From positions 1,197,570,187 through 1,197,634,186 of the forward strand of contig NC_056737.1 in the NCBI RefSeq assembly GCF_019279795.1: a stretch of 64,000 nt of DNA, in the 5' to 3' direction. Of the stretch, positions 22,171 through 33,804 are shown one piece after another. This stretch comes from Protopterus annectens. Taxonomy: Eukaryota > Chordata > Ceratodontiformes > Protopteridae. A model generated the notes under the pieces. It worked only from the letters and a program-made list of their open reading frames with translations, was not told the DNA's origin and did no database searches. Positions within the stretch are counted from its first letter, which is position 1, and every line of letters begins with the position of its first letter. The translations under genes were made by a program, and so were the position numbers.

Positions 22171-22880
22171 ATGCAAACACCTTTCAGTCTGTTTTCTCCC
22201 ACAAACTCTATACCACCAGTATACACAGATGAGAAAATTTTACCTGACAAAACTAACAAAATGTTAGGGGCTGCTATCACCCTCATACATCAATATGTGC
22301 AAGAGGCTGAGGGTGGTGAGTATGTGAATGCTGATGACCATCCCACAGTGAGGAGAAGTAAAACAGTGTAAAGACCCAGGGTAACCTACCAGGGGCTACA
22401 TAAGCTGGAGATAGTGGAGCATTATAGGGTGGACAGGGACATTCTACAGCAAATTGATGAGCTGTGCCGGCCCCACATCATACACAGAACCAACATAGGG
22501 AAACCTATCCCAGTGGATACCAAGGTATGTGTAGGCTTAAGAATACTAGCCACAGGAACCTTCCAAAGGCCAACTGGGTATTCATGGGGATCTCACAGGC
22601 ATCAGCATCCAGGGTACTCCACCAGTTTCTAGATGTCATCTCATCACATGCCAGTCAGCACATATATTTCATCAACATCCGTGAGGCATTGACCAGAAAT
22701 ATGCATCTCTTCCACCACATAGCAGAATACCCTGAGGTAGTGGGTGCTATTGACTGCATGCACATACACATCAAAACACCACCCAGTGAGCGGGGTAGGG
22801 TCTACATAAACCGCAAGGGCTTCCCCTCCATCAACTTCCAGATCGTGTGCGATGATATAGGCCAAAGGGATGTGTAGTGG
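22171..22880 (+). pseudogene. Harbinger (PIF) transposase-derived nuclease, N-terminal half, broken
   Basis: DNA transposase of the HARBI1-like type, which would cut and move Harbinger elements. Plus-strand pieces: RPRVTYQGLHKLEIVEHYRV, LQQIDELCRPHI, IPVDTKVCVGLRILATGTFQ, then after a frameshift near 22570 GISQASASRVLHQFLDVISS, and VVGAIDCMHIHIKTP with YINRKGFPSINFQIVCD. The aspartate in GAIDCMHI is the first residue of the DDE triad, and the rest of the catalytic core is missing after about 22880. An in-frame TAA lies at 22369-22371. Truncated and frameshifted. Confidence 0.8.
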
Positions 22881-23874
22881 GTGGGACAGACCTCATAATG
22901 GGATTCTCTCTGTCACTGTCTGTCTCCCTCTTCCCCACATCTCTGTGTGTGTATGTTTCACATATTATAGTCTGTTGGTTTTAGATATGTGTGAGTATTC
23001 CTATCCAATGTGTGTGTGAAGCATTAATGGTGTACAATTTGGTGTGTGTACATAGACATATGCAAATGACAGATATGTATAGTCCACTGTGTTGTCAGAC
23101 ATGGCCTTCATTTTTCTAAGTGTAGGAGCATGCCCAGTATGACCTTCTGTATTGAGTGTGTGAATCCATTCCAGGTAGGGTTGTACTCCAGTACAGGGTT
23201 TGGTGTTCTACACCTACAGTTATCAACCTGTTTCTGCAGGATATCTGTAAATAGGTTGATAATATGGAGTCACAATAGGTGAAAGATAGGGGATACTGTA
23301 GCTAATGGTGTCTGTGCTGCTTGTGTTACAGGGTTGATGTTTGCAGAGATATTCAGACATATGTACTGTTTTACACTGTGATGTATTATGTCAGCTACTG
23401 ACAGATATAATTATTTGCTCACAGTTATTTACAGTGAAAATACAAGATGAATGAAGCTGAGTCCAGTATTGTGGGCCACAGCCTACACATTCTTGCACAC
23501 TCCTGCCATTCTGGAGGGGTAGCTACAGACACTTGCTGATGGTTCTGTGTAAATAGTCCAGCACCTTGGTAGTATGGTGGCTGAGGATCCTCTTCTTGTA
23601 CATATATCGACTTAACAGAATGGCCATATTCGGCTGTGGACATATCTCTCAGCTGTACAAATTCACCCGGGTTACCCAGAGGCAGAACTCATATATCTGG
23701 TCAGTTCCCCTTCACATTGTGGTTTACAAGCAGATTTGTAGCCACCCATTACTGGGTTTGCATGGATGGGTAGTATGGGCACACATCAGAGTTTCAGACT
23801 TCACACACTCCATAACATCCCTTCTTCTACACTAGTTAGGTAGGAGTTTTAATCCTGGTCCTGGCAACTGTAAA

Positions 23875-23950
<76 letters not shown>
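23875..23950. repeat. TG microsatellite, unit 1
   Basis: Pure (TG)n within the tandem array. Confidence 0.95.
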
Positions 23951-23952
<2 letters not shown>

Positions 23953-24057
23953 TCCTCAGCCATCTAGTGTCTGTGGTGCTTGTGATAACTGTGTAACACT
24001 ATAGTACAAATAAGTAGTCATGTAGCATTTGTAAACTCAGTCCTGTCAAATGTAAAG

Positions 24058-24145
<88 letters not shown>
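24058..24145. repeat. TG microsatellite, unit 2
   Basis: Pure (TG)n within the tandem array. Confidence 0.95.
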
Positions 24146-24147
<2 letters not shown>

Positions 24148-24352
24148 CCAGAGGAATGCTTTATAGCCCATTCACACACACTGCACTCCTCATTGCCCTA
24201 TGTTAGCACTCCTGCTGATGTCAGTCACCTTAAAATAACCCTTTGGCCAAGTCTCAGCCATATAAGCTCTGTAGTGCTCGTGATAACTGTGTAATACTGT
24301 AGTATAGAAAACTAGTTAGGCAGGAGTTCTAATCCCAGACATGGCAACTGTT

Positions 24353-24356
<4 letters not shown>

Positions 24357-24430
<74 letters not shown>
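24357..24430. repeat. TG microsatellite, unit 3
   Basis: Pure (TG)n at the homologous point of its unit. Confidence 0.95.
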
Positions 24431-24642
24431 TGCTTGGAGATGAATGATGTTGAGGCCATTCACACTCACTACACTTCCCATTGCTCTACTTTAGCACTCC
24501 TGCTGATGTCAGTCACCTTGAAATAACCCTTTGGAAAAATCTCAGCCCTATAAGCTCTGTGGTGTGTGCAATAGCTGTATAATACTATAGTGTAGCAAAC
24601 TAGTTAGGTAGGAGTTTTAATCCTGGTCCTGGCAACTGTGAA

Positions 24643-24643
24643 A

Positions 24644-24708
<65 letters not shown>
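24643..24708. repeat. TG microsatellite, unit 4
   Basis: Pure (TG)n. The following units keep only a few TG dinucleotides at this point. Confidence 0.95.
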
Positions 24709-24709
<1 letters not shown>

Positions 24710-26429
24710 ATCTTTGTTGACACATGATTTTGTGGTCATTCGCACTTACTACACTTTACTTACCCCTCCCTTAGCACTGATGCTGATGTCACTCACCTTC
24801 AAAGATACATTTGGACAGGTCTCCAACATATACGCTTTCTGGCACTTGCAATAACTGCATAATACTGTAATATCACAAGCTAGTTAGAAAGGAGTTCTAA
24901 TCCTTGTCCTGGAAACTGTGAAAATGTGTGAGAAAGTGTGTTTGTCTTTGCTAACATCTGATTTTGTGATCATTCACACTTACTACACTTCCCTTACCCC
25001 TCCTTTAGCACTGCTGCTGATGTCACTCACCTTCAAATATACCTTTGGACAGCAGTCCAGCATATAAGCTCTGTGGCACTTGTGATAACTGCATAATACT
25101 TTAGTGTCGCATACTAGTTTGGTAGGAGTTCTAATCCTGGTCCTGGCAACTGTGAAAATGTGTGTCATTGTTGACACCTGATTTTGTGGTCATTCACACT
25201 TACTACACTTCCCTTACCCCTCCTTTAGTACTGCTGCTGATATCATTCACCTATAAAGATACCGTTGGACAGCTCTCCAACATAAAGTTCTGCGGTGCTT
25301 GCGGTATAATACTACCATGTAGCAAACTAGTTAGGTAGGTTTGTTTGAGAGAGTGTATGTGTCTTTGTTGACACCTGATTTTGCGGTCATTCAAGCTTAC
25401 TACACTTCCCTTACCCATCCTTTAGAACTGCTGCTATCACTCACCTTCAAAGATACTGTTGGACAGCTCTCCAACATATATGCTTTGTGGCACTTGCGGT
25501 AACTGCATAATACTACTGTGTAGAAAACTAGTTAGGTAGGAGTTCTAATCCTGCTTCTGGCAACTGTGAAGATGGGTGAGAGAGTGTGTGTGTCTTTGTT
25601 GACACCTGAATTTGTGGTCATTCACAATTACTACACTTCCCTTACCCCCTCCTTTAGCACTGCTGCTGCTGTCACTCACATTTAAATATACCTTTGGATA
25701 ACTTTCAAATATGTAAGTTCCATGGCACATCTGATAACTTTATAACATTGTAGTGCAGTATACTAGTTAGGTAGGAGGTCTAATCTTGGTCCAGGCAAAT
25801 GTAAAAGTGTGTCTGTTTGTATGAGAGTATCTGTGTTTGTGGAGAAATGACTTTGAGACCATTCCCACTTACTACATTTCCCTTTTCCCTCCTTTAACAA
25901 TGCTGCTGATGTCACTCATCTTTAAAGATACCTTTGGAGACCTGTCAAGTATGTAAGCTCTGTGGCACATTTGTTAAATGTGTAATACTGTGGTGTCAAT
26001 AACTAGATAAGTAGTGGTTTGAATCTCATTCCTGGTACATGTGTCTGTGTCTCTGTCTGTCGGTGGTCGTGTCATTAACACTGTGATCCATATACATTGG
26101 GGGGATGTTTTGCTACACTTTTGTGTGGTCCACACAGTACACTACTAAATGTCCACTGTACAGGCCCCACATTTGTAGTTGCTGTGGACACTCTGCAGTC
26201 CTACAATCTGTGTGTCATGTGAAATAACTATAGAATAGTATGGAGTACAAAACAACATATGTGGCCCTTGTAGTCCTGGGATACAATTCCTCACTCAGGA
26301 ATCATAGGCAAACACACTCATCTATTCATTAATTCCTGTGTCACTAAGTGGTCCACAACCCAGCTCAGGGATGGTACCACTGTGTGAAAGCAGCAGACCC
26401 CATGTCAGACTGTCAAACAGTCATGATTG

Positions 26430-27490
26430 GTAACAGCCTCCCAGTCATGAGTGGAGTACCACAGGTTTTTGTCCTGGGGTCAACTCTTGTTTGTTATGCG
26501 TGGGATCCAGCCAAACATAAATAAATTGTGTTTAGCAATGTTTGCAGACATTGCTAATTGGAGGCTATGTTCACATTCCCCAGAATATGCACACATCCAG
26601 CATAAAGTTGCCACTGACACCTCCAGCTGTTGTCAGAACACTGGCCTTGGTCTCATTGTCAAGAACTGTGTCCCAATCCCCTGTTGAATTAATGTGTTGC
26701 CCACAAATGAGCACATCGGTGGCAGTCCAATGGACACAGATCTCCTTATAGGATGTCTGTGAACACATCTTGACAGTAAGCTCTCTTCTGACCACCACAT
26801 TGCCACTGTGGACAGAAAGTCCTTCCATGTGGCACATTACATAAGTAAGGGTGTGTCATCGAGGAATGGCGAGGTCAATATCCCCCTCTACACCTCACTC
26901 AGTAGGCCAGTCAGTGGGTACAATGGTCCATTTGCCATGTAACTCACTGGACACCTACAACAACTGTGTAGGCTACAAGTATACCGCACATGTAGGACCC
27001 TAGCCATCACACAACTGTCCTATATGGACAGAGACCTGAACCTCCAAGTGCTCCTGGTCACATCTTGGCTGCTTACAGGCAATCTCTGATTGACTGACAC
27101 TGACACTTACATGTCTGCCCAGCTGTGTTACAAATGCCACAGCTAGGAAACACCACTCTGTATGCACCACATGCCATGATACTGCAGCCAAGCTACCACA
27201 GTCAACAAAACATGTTTGGGGACAAGCCCATAACCCAGACTCTGGCCATGTTATGCAATATATGTTGCATACATGTCAATTGGAGCACCTCACTGGCCGT
27301 CTTCAACAGAAAACCAGATGACTCAATGTTGAATTTAACTGTCACCTGGGGATCACTCATGTGGCAGTAGTTGATAGATAGCCTGCTGACAAATGTCAGG
27401 TGGTTTGATACCAGTGTACTCACATGCCCTACTCTTCTCATCTCTCCATGGACATTAGTCTGGTACAAACCTAGGAACACCTGCACCTAT
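26430..27490 (+). pseudogene. Old CR1 LINE reverse transcriptase remnant
   Basis: Heavily decayed plus-strand sequence still aligning with the C-terminal part of the CR1 copies at 52.9-56.4 kb and 57.6 kb. Visible pieces are VMSGVPQ near 26445, SSDHHIATVDRKSF near 26800, EVNIPLYTSLSRPVSGYNGP near 26870, and LAVFNRKPDDSMLN near 27300. Many stops and frameshifts. Confidence 0.65.
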
Positions 27491-27748
27491 GGACCTCAGT
27501 ACTGACAAATGTGTCTGTTTGTATTAATGAGTATAAAAGTGTTTGTAAACTTGTAGTTAAAATACTCTGAGGGCCTTCTCACCCACTACACCCCCCACTG
27601 CTATACTTAGAAAGGACTGCTGCTGTAATTCACATTAAATTTACCTTGTGACACTCTTCACAGTATGGGCTACCTGGAGCTTGCAGTAACATAACAATGT
27701 TCTACAAATGGGTAGATAGGTGTGGTATAACCTCTGAGACCTGGCAAA

Positions 27749-27749
<1 letters not shown>

Positions 27750-27819
<70 letters not shown>
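27750..27819. repeat. TG microsatellite in an outlying SINE-like unit
   Basis: (TG)n preceded by an ACCTCTGAGACCTGGCAAATG block that matches the tandem-array units at 23.8-26.0 kb. Confidence 0.93.
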
Positions 27820-27826
<7 letters not shown>

Positions 27827-27899
27827 TTCAAGTGTGTGTGAGTGTGCATATTTGTAGGAGACAGCATTCTGAGGCCTCAGTCTCCAAATACTCTAAACA

Positions 27900-29660
27900 T
27901 TGCCATACATTATAAGGGATGGTGATGTTGCTTACATTGGGAGAGCCATGATAAAACCCTCACCCTACTATCCCTGTGGCATGTGCAGTAAATGCATATC
28001 TCTGTAGTAGCAATAATTCAATATACAAGGGTTTGTATTGCAGTCCTGATAAAAGTGTGATTGTGGGTATGTCAGAGCATTTTCATGGGTTTCAGTGAGT
28101 ATTATATCCAGTGTGGGGTGGGGGTGCTGGATATACTGCCTTTACACCATGGGACCCCCAGTACATATCTCAAGGTCTACTGTATGAGGACTTCTGTCAC
28201 CATCTACCATACAGGTAACTGATGACACTCTTCAGCCCAATAATGCATGTGCTGTGTGCAAAAACTCTGTAACAGTATGGACTCATTGACAAGGTAGTCA
28301 GCACTGTTAAATCCAGGTCTGTAAAATGTGCCTATGACTGTATGTGCTTGTCAGGGTGTATATGTCAGTATGTTATACTATGTAGTGTCCATAAACACCC
28401 AGTACATCCCCCATTTCCATACTGGTGATGTTGTTTACAGGAAGCTCAGGACACACCTCACCCTACAAGCTCTGTGGTGTGTGCAATTAAGGCAGAACAC
28501 AATAGCAATAAGTACCTAGGTAGGGGTTCTAATCTCAATGATGCCAAGTAAGTGCTTGTGCATGTGAAGGAATCTACTTCAGTCTGCAGCAAAACAATTT
28601 CCCTGGAGATAATTTGTCCAAGAACTAACTGGCAAAAGCTAACATTGCAAAGCAATTATCTTGTGGAAATTCATTCCATCAAAACTAGTAGTGGATGTGT
28701 AAATGCCTGTTTCCCCACTGTACAGCTTTACTCTAATAGTGGAGTTAATATATATAGTTAGGGGTGGTTGTTGTGGGCATAGCCACTAACATTGGGGGTA
28801 CTGTTGTGCATATCCCTGCACTTAGTGTGTTGTTATACTGTCCAGTTTATGTTAACAGATTAAGTAGTTAATGACATTATGTGTGGTTCTATGCCACCTC
28901 ACACCCTCCAAAATGGGGGTCTGTGTCCCCCACACAAGCACAACTATTTATACCAACTCCAAGACTGCACTACATTGGGAAAAGGACATATACCCTGCCA
29001 GTACTATTTTCACTGAAATGAAATTTGGCGGACTAATTATTTACTGATGTGATGTTTTGGCAATTTGGTCTTGGTGGAATTACATAGGCCAAAATGAGTT
29101 CTCTGCAAAATGAAGGGCATCCATGGTATTTCTGTGCATTGCATCAACACAAAAGCCTCTGTCTGTCTGTTATTCACAGAAATTTAGTATGTGCCACCCA
29201 GTACACTTACCATTGTCCACTGTAGAAGAGCTGCTTACATCAGCCACCATGCACTCACCTGTATACATCCCTCAGACCTATCAGACATGTGGCACATGCA
29301 ATAACTGTTATACAGACCTGTTACTTGTGTTCAGTTGTACCCAGGATATGACACAGTCAATGTGTTACCACAGTGCCACACCTTTTGTAGGAAAGGACAG
29401 CAGACCAACATCCTCCTGACACACAGACACCTAGAACACAGACAGAATACATTATGGAGACCACATTCAGTCAGTGTTAATAACAGCAATAATGCATCAT
29501 GGCTGGACAGCTACACACCCTGACGTGTAAGCATTAAACATTCCAGCTGACAACACATTAAACAGCATTACATTACTAAACCTTAGTATATTCATCCTGT
29601 GCATCAGAACCATATTAGCATGTCCCTGCATCAGTGGTATGGATGACAGGGATGTGGCAC
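27900..29660. other. No gene; diverged repeat units
   Basis: Contains two weak relatives of the 23.8-26.0 kb unit (near 28290 and 28515). I see no other coding or structural signature. Confidence 0.45.
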
Positions 29661-29666
29661 AGGTAT

Positions 29667-30170
29667 CATAAGTTCATAGGTTAGTACTAGGCTATTGGCC
29701 CTAGGGCCTATACAAGCCTAGCCATAAAAATTCCCTGCCTATTTCTTCCCACACAATTTACTTTCCTGGACCCCTGTCTAGCAAGGCAACTGATGTGATC
29801 CCCGGGGTGAATTTCCTTTCTCCCATCCAATCGTCAAGGTACCTTTTGAAGAGGGCCAAAGAGGCACTCTGCTTGATATGTATGGGCAGTCTGTTCCAGA
29901 GTCTGGGGAGTCTCTGGGTCAGGAACCTATCCCTCCAGCATGTTTTGTTTATTGTGATGACAAGGTTTCGATCCCTGGAGCGTGTGACTCTAAGGGATTG
30001 GGATTTCTTTAAGTATAGCATGTCCAACAGCTCTGGGTTTGACATGGCCTTGTATGTTAAGCAGAGATCACCTCTGAGTAGATGATATGCGACATCATCA
30101 TATGCACAAGATGTGGTGTGGGTTTTCCAGAGGCCTAGGCTGAGCCATTCGGTTGACAACATGTGTGTGG
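29667..30170 (-). pseudogene. CR1 LINE 3' end (ORF2 C-terminus and tail)
   Basis: The minus-strand frame contains YHLLRGDLCLTYKAMSNPEL and CWRDRFLTQRLPRLWNRLP, then LFKRYLDDWMGERKFTPGI. It is followed by a tail ending in a GAACCTATGAAC-like sequence at 29667. The same C-terminal block occurs in the CR1 copies at 33903-34271, 55809-56381 and 57900-58200. 5'-truncated at about 30170. Confidence 0.88.
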
Positions 30171-30428
30171 GTTAGGGGGTTGTTTATTAAATGACCTGTG
30201 CAGATGTGGTGTGTGTAAGTATGGAGGTGCCCTAGCTGTGATGGTGATGTGTGTGTATGGATGCACACAGTTCTGCCATGTGGCTGCCCTATACAAGGGT
30301 ATGTTGGACAGCTGCAGACCATACTTGGCAGGGTGTACAGTTCACTGTGTCTGGCCTCAGACATGGGAAGTGCACCTGTCAGGTGTTTCACAGGCACCAC
30401 CAGGCAGAAGCCAAGATATGGTACCATC

Positions 30429-31153
30429 TCATGATGATGACAATTGTCCGCTGGATTCACATCTCTGTTGGGACCAGCCAGGGCCACGTGCACATGGCCT
30501 GCTGCATTGTGGTGTGGTCAGCACCCCCCCTGCAGTGCTGCTGCTGGTACTGCCAGTACAGGTGCAGGAGTGATATGTTACATGTCCAGATAGACCTCCA
30601 CCTGTTGGTGTTGCTGACCTACGTCCACTTGGCCGATGCCCTACTCCCACCACATGCTCTACCATAGACACCACATGGTCAAGGATTCCCACCAGCTCAC
30701 CCAACCGTCTGTCCATGACCTCTGCAAAATAACGGTGGACATCTGCATGATCACAGATGTAGTCACATACAGCAGGAAGAGTACCCTCTGGATCCTCAGA
30801 CTATCTCTGGTGTAATGTTCCATAAGTGCCTGTGCTTCCATGACAGCCCAAAATATGCATCTGGTGAAACCTTTAGTGGCACTTCTGCCAGGGGCATGAT
30901 GGCCAGCAGCCCTCCTATTAGCAACCCTGTCCATCTGTCTGTGTGGAACCTCGCCGATTAACCGGCTATGGCTGCTGTGTACAGACGCACTTTCCATAGT
31001 CACCACTCTTTCCTGTCCCATGCCACCACCCACCAACTGTCCCTCATCTATGGCCACTGGTAATGGAGTATGTGTGGGCATTGTGACTGTGTGCAGGGAT
31101 GGGGTGGATAAAAGTGGGATGCCAACCAATGGCACAGATTCAGCCCCTGACAA
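30429..31153 (-). pseudogene. Unassigned coding-like remnant, possibly Harbinger Myb-protein C-terminus
   Basis: I do not recognise this with certainty. A minus-strand open stretch of about 160 codons (start near 31153) includes KGFTRCIFWAVMEAQALMEH and YTRDSLRIQ. A second frame then has a helical-looking MDRRLGELVGILDHVVSMVE. Length and helical ends are compatible with the C-terminal part of the Harbinger-associated Myb protein, whose SANT part could be the remnant at 36100-36470 on the same strand. That link is inference. Confidence 0.3.
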
Positions 31154-31308
31154 CCCTGTCTGTGCCTCACTATGCCTATCATCATCAGAGTCTGCATGAC
31201 ACTAACATCAGTTTGCCTGCAGGAGGGATTCTGACCCACCTCGCCACCTTTGAGGGGCAAACAAGAAATTTAAATTAAGGCCTTTATGTTATGGTTTACT
31301 TCTACACT

Positions 31309-31328
31309 CACACACACGCACACATGCG

Positions 31329-31364
<36 letters not shown>

Positions 31365-31396
31365 GACACACACACACACACAGACACACACACACA
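31309..31396. repeat. CA microsatellite, interrupted
   Basis: (CA)n with GCA, AAACA and GACA interruptions. Confidence 0.92.
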
Positions 31397-31855
31397 TTTA
31401 CAAGTGATGTGGCACAAAGATATTACACAGACCTCTCATTAGCCAACAGGTGACATGCATGACATATGGCACTCAACAGCATGCACTGCAACCATTCTTA
31501 ATCCTTGTTACCAACAATATACATCTCTGTGATGCATGAGTTGTGTTAGTAGGTGATGCCCCTTCCCCCAGAACACACTGCACCCATGTACACATTATTG
31601 CTGTGCACCTGTACAACACACTGGCATGTATTGTGCACCATACCTCACATGTGTACAGACCCTTGTTGAATATGTAGATGTCTGGCAGTTATATTTGCTC
31701 TGTTGCTCACAGCCCCTATGTGTTTGTCTGACACATAACTGGGATGATATGAAGACTGATGTAAATAATTAATGCCTGACCTTTGATTTGCAGATCTCAT
31801 CATCAACAGTGCATGTATGTACAATAAAATCCAGTGAAACTACCAATCTTTGAAG

Positions 31856-33300
31856 CTTAATGTGGATATGAGGAGTGTACACACCCCTGTTGACATGCTA
31901 GCCTCTTCTATGATATGTAATGGGGCCACACTACTGCATTTGATAACATCACACACACCTGATATGTGACATATGACCTGTACAATCCAATGCAGTATCA
32001 AACAAATGTGTTAGTCGTGGAGATGCTGAATGAGATGCATACAATATGTGAGTTGCATAAGTGTGCACACCCTTAAAACAATGGTTTGATGAAGCACCTG
32101 TTAAGTGTACTACAGCAGTCACTATTCCTGGAAGGGGTATACTAGCATGGCTCATCTTTACATGGCATTATTTGGTCTATCTGCCCTACAAAGGTCCCCC
32201 AACTTTGACATATTGCAAAGTCAGCTCATGTGCATAGCCCTTAGAGGTCACACAGTGATTTCACTACTGCTGTAGAGTCTGGGTTATGTCTGGTGCAATT
32301 CATAACCTTGACTGTGTTCAGATACAGCCATTCTTAGCTAGCTTTGGATGTATGCTTCAGCTCATTCTTGTGTTTGAAGCTGACACCCCTCCCCATCCTC
32401 AACCTTATTGCAGATGCTTGACAACTATGGGCCATACATGACTGTTATTTTGCAGTATTCCAAATTCCACCCACGATGTCTGCAGGCCTAGTTCCAGCTA
32501 ATGAACAGCAACCCTAAAGGTGTACACTGGCACCAGCAAGCTAAAAGTTGAGGATGGTGGCCCTGAGGTGCAGTGAGGTGTTGCTTGTGCACCACGTTTC
32601 TTTATGAATACTGTCTGTAGGTTTGAGCCTTGGTCTCATTACACCATTACACATTGCAACACATTCCTTTGGGAGATTTGATGTTATGCTTCTGCTACCT
32701 GTACAGAGACCTGGATGATGTTTCATGTGGGACAAATCTTCCGTCTAATTACCCTAACCCATAGGCCACACTTATGCAGAATCCAGGCAATTGTCAACAC
32801 AGGTACTACACAATCAGTACTTGGTCGACATTTCTGCAACTCCCTCAGTGTTGCTGCATGTCTCTGGGCAGCCTCACTGACCAGTTTGCAACATGTTTTG
32901 TCATCTGTTTTGGATGGGCATCTGTTTCTTTTCAACATCACTGTTGTCCCATATTTAATACATCTCTAGATCACTGTCTGCACTGTTTGCCATGGTATAT
33001 GAAATGGTGAGGTAAGGTTACTTTTCTCACTCCTGACTGCTGCCTTTCAGATATGGAATCCATTTCATGCTTTGTAAGATGTGTGCAAGGCATGGCTGCC
33101 CCTGTTGCAGGCAACTGGGCAAATGGCACAAACATACTTCTTGGACAGCAGACCATTACTTGGTGTGACATTGAGACCTTGTACTTGATGGCAGGTGTGT
33201 ACTCGAGAAGAGTGAATGATGTCAGTACATCACAGCCTGTCTCCACAATATATTATTTGGAGTGTGTGCATATATGCTTCCAGTATTTTGTAAGGTTTGT
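31856..33300 (-). pseudogene. Tc1/mariner transposon, decayed transposase
   Basis: Cut-and-paste transposon remnant. The left end has TGTGGATATGAGGAGTGTAC followed by ACACCCCTGTT, matching a Tc1 end. The second subterminal motif GTGCACACCCTTAAAAC is at about 32060. Minus-strand 32723-32941 encodes the paired-like helix-turn-helix of Tc1 transposase: RNRCPSKTDDKTCCKLVSEA, AATLRELQKC, TIAWILHKCGLWVRVIRRK. The DDE region is too decayed to read. The right end has lost its TIR. The subterminal motif set is the same as in the MITE at 37339-37815. Confidence 0.82.
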
Positions 33301-33800
33301 ATACCCCATATTTGGTGTCCTAACATAGGATTGTATGTTACACATTCATTGCTCATGTTGGGATCACATTACAGGTTGTAAAAGGTGTGGAATGTGTTAC
33401 TGTGGTCTGCCGTTCTATATATCAGGAACAGTTGCCATTGTAATAGTGGTGTATACAGTGTTGTATCCACTGTATAAGGGTAATGTTTCATATATGTCCC
33501 TACTGTAGGCCATTTGTCCCATCATTTTGTTTATCTCTGTCCACACATCATGCACTGACAGGTTGTGAGGTATACTGTAGGAATCTTAAATACCCTTCAG
33601 ATATGTCACCATGGTGACCACTGTGATGCAGTGCAGTTAACACCAACAAAACTAAACATGTACAGCATGCATTATAGGTAGGTGTGTCAAAAAGCATGGC
33701 CTTAACATGGCTGGTGTATTGGCAACCCTGAACAAAACAACTCCGTACTCACCAGATTCAGGCTGCTGTCCCAGTTGTATACCAGAGGGACCTAAATAGT
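33300..33800. other. No recognisable feature
   Basis: I see no coding, TIR or tandem-repeat signature. Confidence 0.45.
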
Positions 33801-33804
33801 TGTT

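Larger units (their letters stand above)
23831..26040. repeat. Tandem array of about ten SINE-like units with TG tracts
   Basis: Units start near 23831, 24008, 24311, 24600, 24881, 25113, 25327, 25529, 25760 and 26001. Each has an ACTAGTTAGGTAGGAGTTC-TAATCCTGGTCCTGGCAACTG block, a TG stretch, then CATTCACACTTACTACACTTCCC, GCTGCTGATGTCACTCACC and GATAACTGCATAATACTGTAG. The GAGTTCTAATCC segment resembles a Pol III B box. More diverged units appear near 27708, 28290 and 28515. Confidence 0.8.

Noticed and set aside
23831..26040. CRISPR-like array of repeats and spacers
   Set aside because: Units are several hundred bases, diverged throughout, and carry microsatellites; the genome is eukaryotic.
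20240..28000. Long Cys-Val and His-Thr frames
   Set aside because: Translation of (TG)n/(CA)n; not genes.
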